64,000 bases of DNA, from NCBI GenBank assembly GCA_030737875.1, contig CM060911.1, positions 55,174,001-55,238,000 of the forward strand, in the 5' to 3' direction. The DNA comes from Allium sativum. Lineage: Eukaryota; Streptophyta; Magnoliopsida; Asparagales; Amaryllidaceae. The notes beneath the pieces were generated by a model. The model was not told the origin of the DNA. It was given only the letters and a program-made list of their open reading frames with translations, and ran no database searches. The position numbers were made by a program, and so were the translations under genes. Below, piece after piece: positions 10,475 through 21,309 of this stretch; positions within the stretch are counted from its first letter, which is position 1, and the number at the start of each line of letters is the position of its first letter.

Positions 10475-13400
10475 CTATACTGTAACACCAACCAAGCTTG
10501 AGCAAAGCTCAAACTTAGTAATTGGAACTGGCTTTGTCATCATTTCAGCGGGATTGTCATGAGTACTTATCTTGCAAATTTTAACACCACCTTTAGCAAT
10601 AACATCTCGAATGTTGTGATACCTCACATCTATATGTTTAGTTCTCTCATGGAACATTTGATCCTTTGTAAGGCATATAGCACTCTGGCTATCAGAAAAT
10701 ATAGTAATGCAAGATGTATCTCCACAAAACTCAAAATATAAACCTCTAAGCCAAATAGCTTCTTTACATGCTTCAGAAATAGCCATATACTCGGCCTCAG
10801 TAGTTGATAATGCTACTGTAGTTTGCAAGGTTGCTTTCCAACTTACAGCACAGCCACCAATGGTGAAAACATAACCTAATAATGATCTCCTTTTATCCAA
10901 ATCACCTGCAAAATCAGAATCCACATAACCAACAAGTTCTTCTTTAGATTTACCAAACTGCAAACAAGCATTTGCAGTGCCATGAAGATATCTAAAAATC
11001 CATTGAACTGCTTTCCAATGCTCTCTTCCAGGATTGGCCATGAATCTACTGACAACACTTAAAGCATGTGATAAATCAGGATGCGAACAAACCATGGCAT
11101 ACATAAGTGAACCAACTGCACTAGAATAGGGAACTCTAGACATGTACTCAATATCTTCATTTGATTGTGGACACATGGCTGATGACAATTTAAAATGTGC
11201 AGCAAGAGGAGTACTTACAGGTTTGACATCAAGCATATTAAAACGGCGAAGCACTTTTCTAACATACCCACTCTGACTTAGGTATAATTTTCCAGAAGTT
11301 CTATCTCTTGATATCTCCATGCCAAGAATCTTCTTAGCATCTCCCAAATCTTTCATTTCAAACTCTCTACTTAACTGCCTTTTCAAATTTTCAATTTCCA
11401 CCTTGTCTTTTGAAGCAATCAACATATCATCAACATAAAGTAACAAATAAATGGCTGAATGAGTAGTAATTTTCAAATAGACACAACGATCATAATTGGA
11501 CCTTTTAAAATCTTGAGATAGCATAAAAGTGTCAAATCTTTTATACCACTGCCTAGGTGACTGTTTCAATCCATAAAGAGATTTCTTTAATTTACAGACA
11601 AGATTTTCTTTTCCAGGGAAGATAAAACCCTCAGGTTGATGAATATAAATATCCTCTTCTAATTCTCCATGTAAAAATGCAGTTTTTACATCTAACTGTT
11701 GAAGCTCATAATCATGCATAGCAACAATACTGAGTAACATGCGAATTGAGCTATGTTTCACAACAGGGGAAAAAACTTCATTATAGTCAATACCTGGAAT
11801 CTGACTGTAACCTTTTGCAACTAATATTGCTTTGTACCTTGTCTTATCGTTTGGAGAAACACCTTCTTTTCTCTTGAAAACCCATTTGCAATGAATAGGT
11901 TTCTTCTCTTTAGGCAATTTGATTAAGTCCCAAGTGTCATTTCTTTCAAGTGACTTCATCTCATCATGCATAGCAGTCATCCACTTATCAGAATCACTAG
12001 AGATAACAGCCTCAGAATATGAAGAAGGCTCGACAATACCTTCTATTTCTTCTGCTACAGCGCACGCATAAGCAACAACATTTGCTTCCTCAATAAACCT
12101 TCTTACTGGTTTTGGATTCCTTCTAGTTCTGTTTGTTGCAATAGATTGTTGCGGTGGTTGCATAACTGCTGGAGGATCCTCAACAATGGGTGCTTCATCT
12201 TGTCCCTCAATTTCTGCGTTTGATGTAGCATCTGTATCAATAATATGCTCCACCTGGACATTTGATTTCTGCTTACTCTCAACAAGATCATTAGTAGATG
12301 GAATATCATGTAACATAGCAGATTCATTAAACACAACATTTCTGCTAATTACAACCTTACTTGTTTCAGGATTCCATAATTTATAGCCTTTAACACCAGA
12401 CTTATAACCAAGAAAAATGCACTTAACAGCTCTTGGCTCTAACTTTCCATTGTCAACATGAGCATAAGCAATACATCCAAAAACTTTCAATTCAGAATAA
12501 TTTGCTGGAGAACCAGACCATACCTCAATCGGAGTTTTCTTACCAATAGCAACAGAGGGAGAGCGGTTGATGAGATAACAGGCTGTGGAAGCAGCTTCAG
12601 CCCAAAAACATCTATCCAAACCTGCGTTTGACAACATGCAGCGAGCCTTAGAAATGATAGTCCTGTTCATACGCTCGGCAACCCCGTTTTGCTGAGGAGT
12701 GTGAGGTATGGTGTAGTGCCTAACAATGCCTTCAGCCTTGCAAAATGAATTAAATTCATCTGAACAAAACTCCATCCCATTATCAGTCCGAAGCTTCTTT
12801 ACCTTCCTTTCAGTTTGTCTCTCAACCATAGTCTTCCACTCTTTGAAAGCTGAAAAGATTCAGATTTATGTTTCAAAAAATAAGGCCAAACTCTTCTGGA
12901 ATAATCATCAATAATTGTCATCATGTAACAAGCACCGCCCATGGATGCTTTCCTAGACGGTCCCCATAAGTCTGAATGCACATAATCTAGAATGCCTTCT
13001 GTTGTATGAACTGCAGTGTTGAACTTCACTCTCTTATGCTTGCCAAAAATGCAATGCTTACAGAACTTCAGCTTGCCTGCGTTGTACCCATCAAGAAGTC
13101 CTCTCTTGTTCAACTCCGACAGACCTAATTCACTCATATGTCCAAGACGCATATGCCAAAGATTAGCAGTATCACAATCAGAAATATTATTTGAGATAAC
13201 AGGGGAAGCATTACCTAAAACAGTAGTGCCTTGAAGATAATAAAGGCCATTTGTTTGCCTAAGATTTCCCTTCATTACAATAAGAGAACCATTTGTCACT
13301 TTCAAGGCACCACCTCCACCTGAATATTTGTACCCTTTGTCATCAAGAGCACTTAAAGAAATCAGATTTCTCTTCATGTTGGGAATGAACCGAACATCTG

Positions 13401-14481
13401 TTAAAGTTTTGATTGCGCCATCAAACATCTTGATCTATATAGAACCAATTCCTGCTACTTTACATGCCGAATCATCACCCATCAAAACTGAGCCAGCATC
13501 TTTTATGGGTTCTAAGGTTGTAAACCAATCTTTAATATGACACATATGGAAAGTGCAAGCAGTGTCAAGTATCCATTCATCTTTAATCTCAGCACATCCA
13601 GCAAACACGGTAACAACAAGCATCTCATTGTCAGAACTATCATTACGAGCACAATTGGCATTAACTTCATCTTCTTTGTTATCTTTTGGTTTGTATGTGC
13701 CATTTCTCTTTTCCTTGTTCTGCAGCTTATAACATTCGGATATTTCATGTCCATCCCTCTTACAATATTTGCAAGACTTGTATTTGCCTCTAGATTTAGA
13801 TCGACCTTTATAGGCATTGGAACTTTTGCCTCGAGATCCATTATTTGAATTTTTCTCCTTTGTCCTGCCACGAACGGACAAGCTTTCGGCTTGAGAGCTT
13901 GATCCAGTTGAAGACACCAGTTGTTTCATTTTCTCCTTGGCGTGCAAGGCTTCATAAACGTCATTTAGAGTGAGAGTATCATGACTATATAATATGGTAT
14001 CTCTGAAATTTGAGTAAGAACTGGGCAAAGAACATAATAGGATTAAACCCAAATCTTCATCATCATATTTGACTTCCATTGCAGTCAAGTCAGAAACAAT
14101 CTCTTTAAAATCAGAAATATGGTCAAGCAAATTACCTCCCTCTTGCAATTTGTGCAGAAACAGCTTTTGTTTGAGATGCATCTTACTTGTGAGATCCTTG
14201 GTCATGCAAATTGACTCCAGTTTCAACCAAAGAGAAGCAGCTGTCTTCTCGTTCAAAACTTCTTGTAAAATATTATTGTGTAGATGGAGCTGAATTTGCG
14301 ACAAAGCCTTCCGATCCTTTCTCTTCTCATCATCGGTCCATAGATCAAATCTCTTGTTCCCGAATCCATCCAATGCATCATCATAATCAGCTTGTGCGAG
14401 CAACGCCCGCATCTTCACTTGCCACAATGAGAATCGAGTGTTTCGATCCAATAGCGGAAGATCATACTTTAACGACGCCAT
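10475..14481 (-). pseudogene. Copia-1 gag-pol polyprotein (one nonsense, one frameshift)
   Basis: The frame starts at ATG 14481 (MASLKYDLPLL), 16 bp beyond the primer site. In order it shows a gag domain, a CCHC knuckle (CKYCKRDGHEISEC), an aspartic protease site (WILDTACTFHM), the pre-integrase motif LWHMRLGHMS, an integrase core with HSDLWGP, IDDYS and TDNG, NGVAERMNRT, an RT with YVDDML, and an RNase H with VDSDFAGD and SDSQSA. It ends at 10475 with the usual Copia tail. A TAG at 13435-13437 interrupts the frame just after the protease, and a one-base-type frameshift near 12850 splits the integrase core. Both lesions prevent a full polyprotein, so this copy should not be autonomous. The RT and RNase H part (from 12829 down) is a long intact frame of 784 codons. 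Confidence 0.9.
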
Positions 14482-14496
14482 GTTGAATAAACCAGC

Positions 14497-14508
14497 GCTC
14501 CGATACCA
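14497..14508 (-). other. tRNA primer-binding site of Copia-1
   Basis: GCTCCGATACCA is the complement of TGGTATCGGAGC, an initiator-Met primer-site variant. It lies one base from the 5' LTR edge. Confidence 0.8.
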
Positions 14509-14509
14509 C

Positions 14510-15045
14510 TTAAGAAGAATAAATAAATGATCAAAGAAACAAGTAAAGAATAAAATCACACACAAGATTTAACGTAGAAAAACCCTTTGCGGGAAAAAAC
14601 CACGGGAGAAAGGCAAACTTTATTGATTTAATTGATGGAGTTGTTACAAGCTTATTCAACAAATCAGCCATAGCAGTAAATTTATATTCTACTTTCATGC
14701 ATTCAGATAAGGAGAGAAAGAATAAAAATAAGAATATTCTTTATCCTTCAATGAGGTTGCTGCATTTATCTCAATCAAGAGAGTAAATTAAAATCTCCTT
14801 TATCCTTTTGATGAGGTTGCTATAAATGTCTCAATCAAGAGAGAATCTTCTTTATCCTTTAAATGAGGTTGCTGAAAATACCTCAATCAAGGGAGTAAAT
14901 TAAGGAACTAAATAATATTCTTTAGGTGACACATCAGCTGGACCAATCCTCAATCAAGAGACTAAATTAAGGAACTAAATAATATCCTTTAGATGACACA
15001 TCGGCTAAACCAATCCTAATGAGAATTTCGGATCACAAATTAACA
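14510..15045 (-). repeat. Copia-1 5' LTR
   Basis: This 536 bp copy is nearly identical to 9852-10383. By eye it shows fewer than ten substitutions and a 3 bp difference at the primer-side edge (TTAAGAAGAAT against TGAGAAT). It is followed by the target duplication CTCCT. Confidence 0.9.
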
Positions 15046-15284
15046 CTCCTTGCAGGGTTTTTTGATGCTCCTGTTATTTTACTAAACAAAAAATTTTCTT
15101 CATGTTAGTTGTTGCTCAATGTTAACCTGATAAACAAAACAAGATAAAAATTAATCAGAGCTTACTTACCCACAGACGAGTACGTCAAGAAACAGGGTTG
15201 CTCCAGAAAACTCCACCTGTAACTAAAAGCCTATTATCTGAGTATAACTGCAAACCACTTCACTTAATCTACTTATCATATTTT

Positions 15285-15830
15285 TAATTTAATCTGACTG
15301 CTCTATGATCAGATGCAGCTTCACATATGACCCACATCTATACAAATGACATTGTAATCTCCCAACCGACAACTGTGAAATTATCGGTATCAACTGCATG
15401 AAATGTTAGCATCATGTTTAGCTGGTTGCCCTAAAAAAGCCATCTCAGGGCGAGGCATCCAAGACTTGCTCCTCCAACTTGAGCCAGCAAATAAAATAGC
15501 ACCTAATTGGATGGATGCACACATAAACAAAAAGGCTAGCCGATTAAAATCAAATCATCACTCATATGCACTTGTTCTCTCCTATTGGTTTTTTATATTT
15601 TACTTGTTTCGAAGGAAATCTACCAACATTTGCAAAAGCAAGAGTCGCTGCAGGATTAAAACGAGCTCCTAAAATGTGACCCAAAGTGTATCATTGCTAT
15701 TAGAGTTATACTTCGAGCAAATGCAATGTCTAGTATTGTTATGTTATACTTTTGCTCGATGAAGGCAGACCCACATCCCATGAATAGAAGTATAAAAGTT
15801 CCTATGAACTCTTCTACTACCATCATATAC
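15285..15830 (-). pseudogene. NIP-type aquaporin gene remnant
   Basis: Minus-strand translation gives EEFIGTFILLFMGCGSAFIE, then GHILGARFNPAATLAF and NVGRFPSKQ. This matches the second transmembrane helix, the first NPA box (FNPA) and the following stretch of plant NOD26-like intrinsic proteins, which are membrane channels for water and small solutes. A GT follows FPSKQ at 15603, where NIP genes usually have an intron. A 101 bp intron (15503-15603) then leads to an exon reading FYLLAQVGGASLGCLALRWLF, and further on WEITMSFV and EAASDHRAV resemble the NIP segment before the second NPA box. A frameshift before GHILGAR and in-frame stops show decay. The N-terminus and the second NPA box are missing. 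Nearest-homologue assignment is from memory. Confidence 0.65.
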
Positions 15831-16226
15831 ACCAATCATCATTAATGGGCATTAAGGCAAAAAAAACTGCTTGTTAATTGGACAACCCCTAATTAGTAGT
15901 CCTCCCTAAATACTAAACCTTACCTAAGTTCACATCAACTCCGAGATGTATTACATCAGATGTACAAGGTAGTTAAATACATCTTACATGAAAACTTATT
16001 AATGAGTGACAACAATAAGTCCTGTAATTCTCAGACATATTCACTATGTTAGTTAGGGTCTTTGTGCTTGTATGAGATGCTTGCATATGAGTATATACCA
16101 ACAGGTTCCCCCAGGCTAAATAAATGCAGTTCCTCAAATCATTGAATAGGTAGAATTATATAATCAGTATTACAACACAAAATGTATTCCAAGATTCTGG
16201 CCCAAAGAATGAAGGACCACTATTAA
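15831..16226. other. Unassigned spacer between aquaporin remnant and Copia-2
   Basis: I see no gene, repeat or transposon terminus here. The short stretch 15051-15284, on the other side of the aquaporin remnant, is equally featureless. Confidence 0.4.
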
Positions 16227-16231
16227 TATTG

Positions 16232-16640
16232 TGTTGGAACATGCAGCTGCAGCAGCAGCCAAGGCTTTCATGCAGCCCATGTGAAACATAAGGACTGCCA
16301 CCAACCGCCACCTACCGCCTCACCAACCGCGCCACCAACCCCCCACCAACCATCTCCTCTCTATATATACCTCCTTCTTCTTCACAACTTACATCCTAAT
16401 CTCATATCCAACAAGAAGTAAAGGAGCGAGCAAGCTTAGAGTGAGAACGAGTGTTGAGTGAAAAGTGTTTTGTGTAATCACTTTGTATTATTCTCTAAAT
16501 AAAAGATCTGCAGCAGCCCGGAGACGTAGGCATAATTGGCCGAACTCCGTTATCAAGTTTGTGTGTCTCTTACCATTTCTACGTTTGATTTCTTTTCTCC
16601 ACAAATATAATCATAAGGAAATTTGCGTAATTTCCCAACA
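16232..16640 (+). repeat. Copia-2 5' LTR
   Basis: TGTTGGAACATG...TTTCCCAACA, with 9 bp inverted ends (TGTTGGAA and TTCCCAACA, imperfect). It carries TATATATA at about 16362-16369, followed by a CT-rich leader start, a likely promoter. AATAAA at about 16497 is a likely polyadenylation signal. A purine and CAG-rich start (CTGCAGCAGCAGC) is notable. Confidence 0.93.
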
Positions 16641-16642
16641 AC

Positions 16643-16654
16643 TGGTATCAGAGC
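16643..16654 (+). other. tRNA primer-binding site of Copia-2
   Basis: TGGTATCAGAGC is an exact initiator-Met primer site, two bases after the LTR. Confidence 0.9.
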
Positions 16655-16694
16655 CATAATTTGTTAGAAAGGAAATCAAATTCGAAAGGGAGCG

Positions 16695-19600
16695 ATGGCG
16701 GCAGATGAAGGAAAGGTGAAAATCGAGAAGTTTGACGGAGCCTACTTTGGCTTTTGGAAAATGCAAATTGAAGATTATCTGTATCAGAAAAAGATTTATC
16801 AACCTCTCTCAGAAAAGAAGCCAGAGAATATGAAGGATGAAGATTGGGCACTTCTTGATAGACAAGCCCTTGGAGTTATTCGATTGACGTTATCTCGTAA
16901 TGTTGCTTTCAACATAGCAAAAGAAAAGACCACGGCGGGTCTTATGGCGGCTCTCTCCAGTATGTACGAGAAGCCATCGGCCTCTAACAAAGTTCATTTG
17001 ATGAGGCGATTGTTCAATTTGCGGATGACAGAAGGTGCATCGGTAGCTCAACATCTCAATGAACTGAATACAGTTACTTCTCAGCTAAGTTCAGTTGAAA
17101 TTGAGTTTGATGAAGAAGTACGCGCGTTGATACTTTTGTCTTCCCTGCCAGAAAGTTGGAATGCTACTGTCACAGCAGTGAGTAGCTCGTCGGGAAGCAA
17201 TAAGCTAAAATTTGACGATATTCGTGATATGGTTCTCAGTGAAGAGATCCGACGAAGAGACTCTGGTGAGTCGTCAAATTTTTCAATTTTGCATACACAA
17301 TCAAGAGGAAGAAATTCAACACGAGGAAATGGATGTAGCAAATCGAACTACCAAGGTAGGTCGAAGGATTGGAGATCTAAATCCAGAAATCCCAACAATT
17401 CCCACAGCTCAAAGACCGTTGAGTGTTGGAACTGTGGAAAGACCGGGCACTACAAAAATCAATGCAGAAGTGCACCAAAGGACCAGAAGGCGAAGGCAGA
17501 GGCAAATGTTACCTCTACCTCAGGAGGAGACGAAGCGTTAATATGCTCTTTGGAGAGCAAGGAAGAGTCTTGGGTGCTAGACTCTGGAGCATCGTTTCAT
17601 GCCACTTCGCAGAAGGAATTCTTCGAAAGGTACGCCTCTGGAAATCTTGGAAAGGTATATCTTGGTGACGATCAACCTTGTGATATCGTTGGTAAAGGTA
17701 CTGTAAAGATTAAGCTAAATGCGTCGGTTTGGGAGCTAAAAGATGTCAGGCACATACCAGACTTGAGAAAGAATTTGATCTCCGTAGGACAATTAGCCAG
17801 TGAAGGCTATACTACGACTTTCCATGGTGATGATTGGAAAATTTCGAAGGGTGCAATGACGATTGCTCAAGGCAAAAAGAGTGGTACTCTTTACATGACA
17901 GCAGGAGCACGATGTTCGATCACTGTTGCAGCTAGCAATGGTAATTCCAACATATGGCACCAGAGGCTGGGCCATATGAGTGAAAAAGGAATGAAGATTA
18001 TGCACTCGAAGGGGAAACTTTCAGGTCTACAGTCAGTGGACATAGACATGTGCGAAGATTGCATACTTGGAAAGCAGAAGAGAGTCAGCTTTCAAATAAA
18101 TGGTAAAACCCCAAAGAAGGAAAGACTGGAGCTTGTTCATTCCGATGTTTGGGGACCAACAACCATCTCATCCATTGGTGGAAAACATTACTTTGTTACT
18201 TTCATCGATGACCACTCGCGAAAGGTATGGGTTTATTTTTTAAGGCATAAATCTGAAGTGTTCGAGGCTTTCAGGATATGGAAAGCTATGGTTGAAAATG
18301 AGACAAATCTAAAGATCAAAAAGCTTAGAACTGACAATGGAGGTGAATATGAAGACACCAGATTCAAGCAGTTATGTTATGAGCACGGGATCAAAATGCA
18401 GAGAACCGTGCCGGGTACGCCTCAACACAATGGTGTAGCTGAGCGTATGAATCGAACGTTGACAGAAAGAGCCAGAAGCATTCGTATACAGTCAGGTCTA
18501 CCAAAGTAGTTCTGGGCAGAAGCAGTCAACACAGCAGCTTATTTGATCAACAGAGGTCCTTCAGTTCCATTAGAGCACAAAATCCCAGAGGAGTTATGGA
18601 GTGGAAAAGAGGTAAAATTATCACATTTAAAAGTTTTCGGTTGCATAGCATATGTGCATATTAGTGATCAAGGCAGGAATAAACTTGATCCCAAATCCAA
18701 GAAATGCACTCTCATCGGCTATGGCGAAAATGAGTTTGGCTACCGCATTTGGGATGATGAAAACAAGAAGGTGATCCGTAGCCGAGATGTGATCTTTAAC
18801 GAAAGAGTAATGTACAAAGACAGACACAAAACAGAAGTCAACGACTCAGTATTTGTAGATTCAAATGATACACCGGATAGTCTCGTAACAGAACCGACTA
18901 TAGCAAATCCTCAACCTGATGAAATCGTTGATTTGAGCGGTGTGGACCAGTCTAACACACCACAACATCCTACTCCAGCTCCTGAATTGAGAAGGTCTTC
19001 TCGACCTCATGTACCTAACAAAAGATACATGAACTATTTGTTGCTAACTGATGCAGGTGAACCAGAAAGCTATGATGAAGCTTCTCAGGTTGATGATGCT
19101 AGCAAGTGGGAGCTTGCCATGAAAGATGAGATGAAGTCTCTCATCTCCAACCAGACATGGGAACTAACTGAGTTACCCATAGGAAAGAAGACACTTCACA
19201 ACAAATGGGTGTATCGCGTGAAAGAGGAGCATGATGGTTCCAAGAGATACAAAGCTCGACTAGTTGTCAAAGGATTCCAACAGAAGGAAGGAGTGGACTA
19301 CACTGACATTTTCTCTCCCGTTGTGAAGCTCAATACTATCAGGTCAGTGTTAAGTATTGTTGCTATTGAAGACCTTCATCTTGAACAGTTAGATGTGAAG
19401 ACCGCATTTCTTCATGGAGATCTGGATGAGGAGATATACATGCACCAACCAGAAGGTTTCTTCGAGAAAGGGAAGAAGAACATGGTGTGTAGACTAAAGA
19501 AAAGCTTGTATGGTCTGAAACAAGCCCCAAGGCAATGGTACAAGAAGTTTGATGGATTCATGCACAAGGAAGAGTTCCAGAAGTGCAATGCTGATCATTG

Positions 19601-20609
19601 TTGCTACTTCAAGCGATATAAGTCTAGTTATATCATTTTACTACTTTATGTTGATGACATGTTAGTAGCAGGATCAAATATGGATGATATCAGAAGGTTG
19701 AAGCAGCAACTGTCAAAGAAGTTTGACATGAAAGACTTAGGCCCAGCAAAGAAGATTCTCGGAATGCAAATCACTAGAGATAAGCAGAAAGGACTCTTGC
19801 AGCTATCTCAGGCAGATTACATCAATCGTGTTTTGCAGAGATTCAACATGGACGATGCTAAGCCAGTCAGTACACCATTGGCCAGTCACTTTCGCCTATC
19901 CAAGGATCAGTCCCCGCAAACTGAGGAAGAAAGAAATTTCATGAATGGTGTTCCTTATTCCTCGGCTATTGGAAGCTTGATGTATGCCATGGTCTGTACG
20001 AGACCAGACATTGGCCATGCAGTGGGAGTTGTTAGCAGGTTCATGTCAAATCCAGGGAAAGCTCATTGGGAAGCAGTCAAGTGGATTTTGAGATATCTAC
20101 AAGGTACCATACATAACGCTTTGTACTTTGGTAAAGGGCAGGTTAAAGCTCAAGGCTATGTAGATGCAGACTTTGGAGGCGAAGTCGATCATCGAAGAAG
20201 TACTACAGGTTATGTATTCACGGTTGGAACTACAGCTGTTAGTTGGATGTCACAGGTACAGAAGATTGTCACTTTATCCACTACAGAAGCTGAGTATGTA
20301 GCAATCACCGAAGCTAGTAAAGAGATGATATGGCTTCAAGGTTTGTTAACTGAGTTGGAATTCAAGCAGGAAATGAATGTTTTATACAGTGATAGTCAAA
20401 GTGCAATACACTTGGCGAAGAATTCAGCATTTCATTCCAGAACCAAACATATCGGACTTCGTTATCACTTCATCAGATCTCTACTAGAAGATGATGTGTT
20501 AATACTGGAGAAGATCGAAGGAAGCAAGAATCCAGCAGATATGTTGACAAAGACGGTGACTATTGATAAACTGAAGTTGTGTTCAACTTCAGTTGGTCTG
20601 CTAGAGTAA
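16695..20609 (+). pseudogene. Copia-2 gag-pol polyprotein, interrupted by one TAG
   Basis: A single frame of 1,305 codons begins at ATG 16695 in a good context (GCGATGGCG) and ends at 20609. Domains in order: gag; CCHC knuckle CWNCGKTGHYKNQC (about residue 244); protease WVLDSGASFHAT; pre-integrase IWHQRLGHMS; integrase HSDVWGP, FIDDHS, TDNGGEY and HNGVAERMNRT; RT with LYVDDMLVAG; RNase H with YVDADFGG and SDSQSAIHLA. The only lesion seen is TAG at 18507-18509, codon 605, in the integrase after the catalytic core; reading continues in the same frame on both sides. The rest being intact fits a recent nonsense mutation, a sequencing error, or mobilisation in trans. No context for programmed readthrough was recognised. 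Confidence 0.93.
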
Positions 20610-20679
20610 AAAGAGCAGAATGGCTGTTGTATCGATCAAGGTGTGAAGACGGATTGAAATCAGTCTTCAAGTGGGAGAT

Positions 20680-21088
20680 TGTTGGAACATGCAGCTGCAG
20701 CAGCAGCCAAGGCTTTCATGCAGCCCATGTGAAACATAAGGACTGCCACCAACCGCCACCTACCGCCTCACCAACCGCGCCACCAACCCCCCACCAACCA
20801 TCTCCTCTCTATATATACCTCCTTCTTCTTCACAACTTACATCCTAATCTCATATCCAACAAGAAGTAAAGGAGCGAGCAAGCTTAGAGTGAGAACGAGT
20901 GTTGAGTGAAAAGTGTTTTGTGTAATCACTTTGTATTATTCTCTAAATAAAAGATCTGCAGCAGCCCGGAGACGTAGGCATAATTGGCCGAACTCCGTTA
21001 TCAAGTTTGTGTGTCTCTTACCATTTCTACGTTTGATTTCTTTTCTCCACAAATATAATCATAAGAAAATTTGCGTAATTTCCCAACA
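20680..21088 (+). repeat. Copia-2 3' LTR
   Basis: 409 bp, identical by eye to 16232-16640 except for one G/A difference. It is preceded by the polypurine tract and followed by TATTG. Confidence 0.93.
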
Positions 21089-21123
21089 TATTGTTGGTAA
21101 AATTTTACATTTTCGCATAACAT

Positions 21124-21289
21124 TATGTTGAAATGCAGGGCCGTTAATGTTAAGAAACTAAAAGAATTGATCCTACAAGTTTTTAATCTTCGGTTATGTT
21201 GAAATGCAGGGCCGTTAATGAAAAGGAAGAATATGACATCATAATAAGGGAAACCAATTTGATCCTACAAGTTTTTAATCTTCGGTTAT
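21124..21289. repeat. Partial tandem duplication (~73-93 bp units)
   Basis: ATGTTGAAATGCAGGGCCG occurs at 21124 and 21197, and GATCCTACAAGTTTTTAATC occurs towards the end of both copies. The second copy has ~20 extra bases in the middle. The duplication lies between Copia-2 and the acetyltransferase pseudogene. Confidence 0.7.
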
Positions 21290-21309
21290 TTCAAATTATA
21301 TCGGTTTCA

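Larger units (their letters stand above)
9852..15045 (-). mobile_element. Copia-1: complete Ty1/Copia retrotransposon (Tork/Tnt1-like)
   Basis: This 5,194 bp element has two LTRs (9852-10383 and 14510-15045), a primer site (14497-14508), a polypurine complement (ATCTCCACC from 10384) and a 5 bp target duplication CTCCT (9847-9851 and 15046-15050). The single polyprotein gene has the Copia order gag-protease-integrase-RT-RNase H. The LTRs differ at only a handful of bases plus a small indel near one edge, so insertion was fairly recent. The coding frame is nonetheless broken twice. Confidence 0.92.
16232..21088 (+). mobile_element. Copia-2: complete, very young Ty1/Copia retrotransposon
   Basis: This 4,857 bp element has 409 bp LTRs (16232-16640 and 20680-21088), a primer site (16643-16654), a polypurine tract (AGTGGGAGAT, 20670-20679) and the target duplication TATTG (16227-16231 and 21089-21093). 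By eye the LTRs differ at one base (AAGGAAATT against AAGAAAATT near their 3' ends), so insertion was very recent. One polyprotein frame spans the interior, broken only by a single TAG. Confidence 0.95.

Noticed and set aside
16465..16659. 64-codon frame in the Copia-2 LTR, repeated near 20913
   Set aside because: It lies within LTR regulatory sequence and overlaps the primer site. It is duplicated only because LTRs are duplicated.
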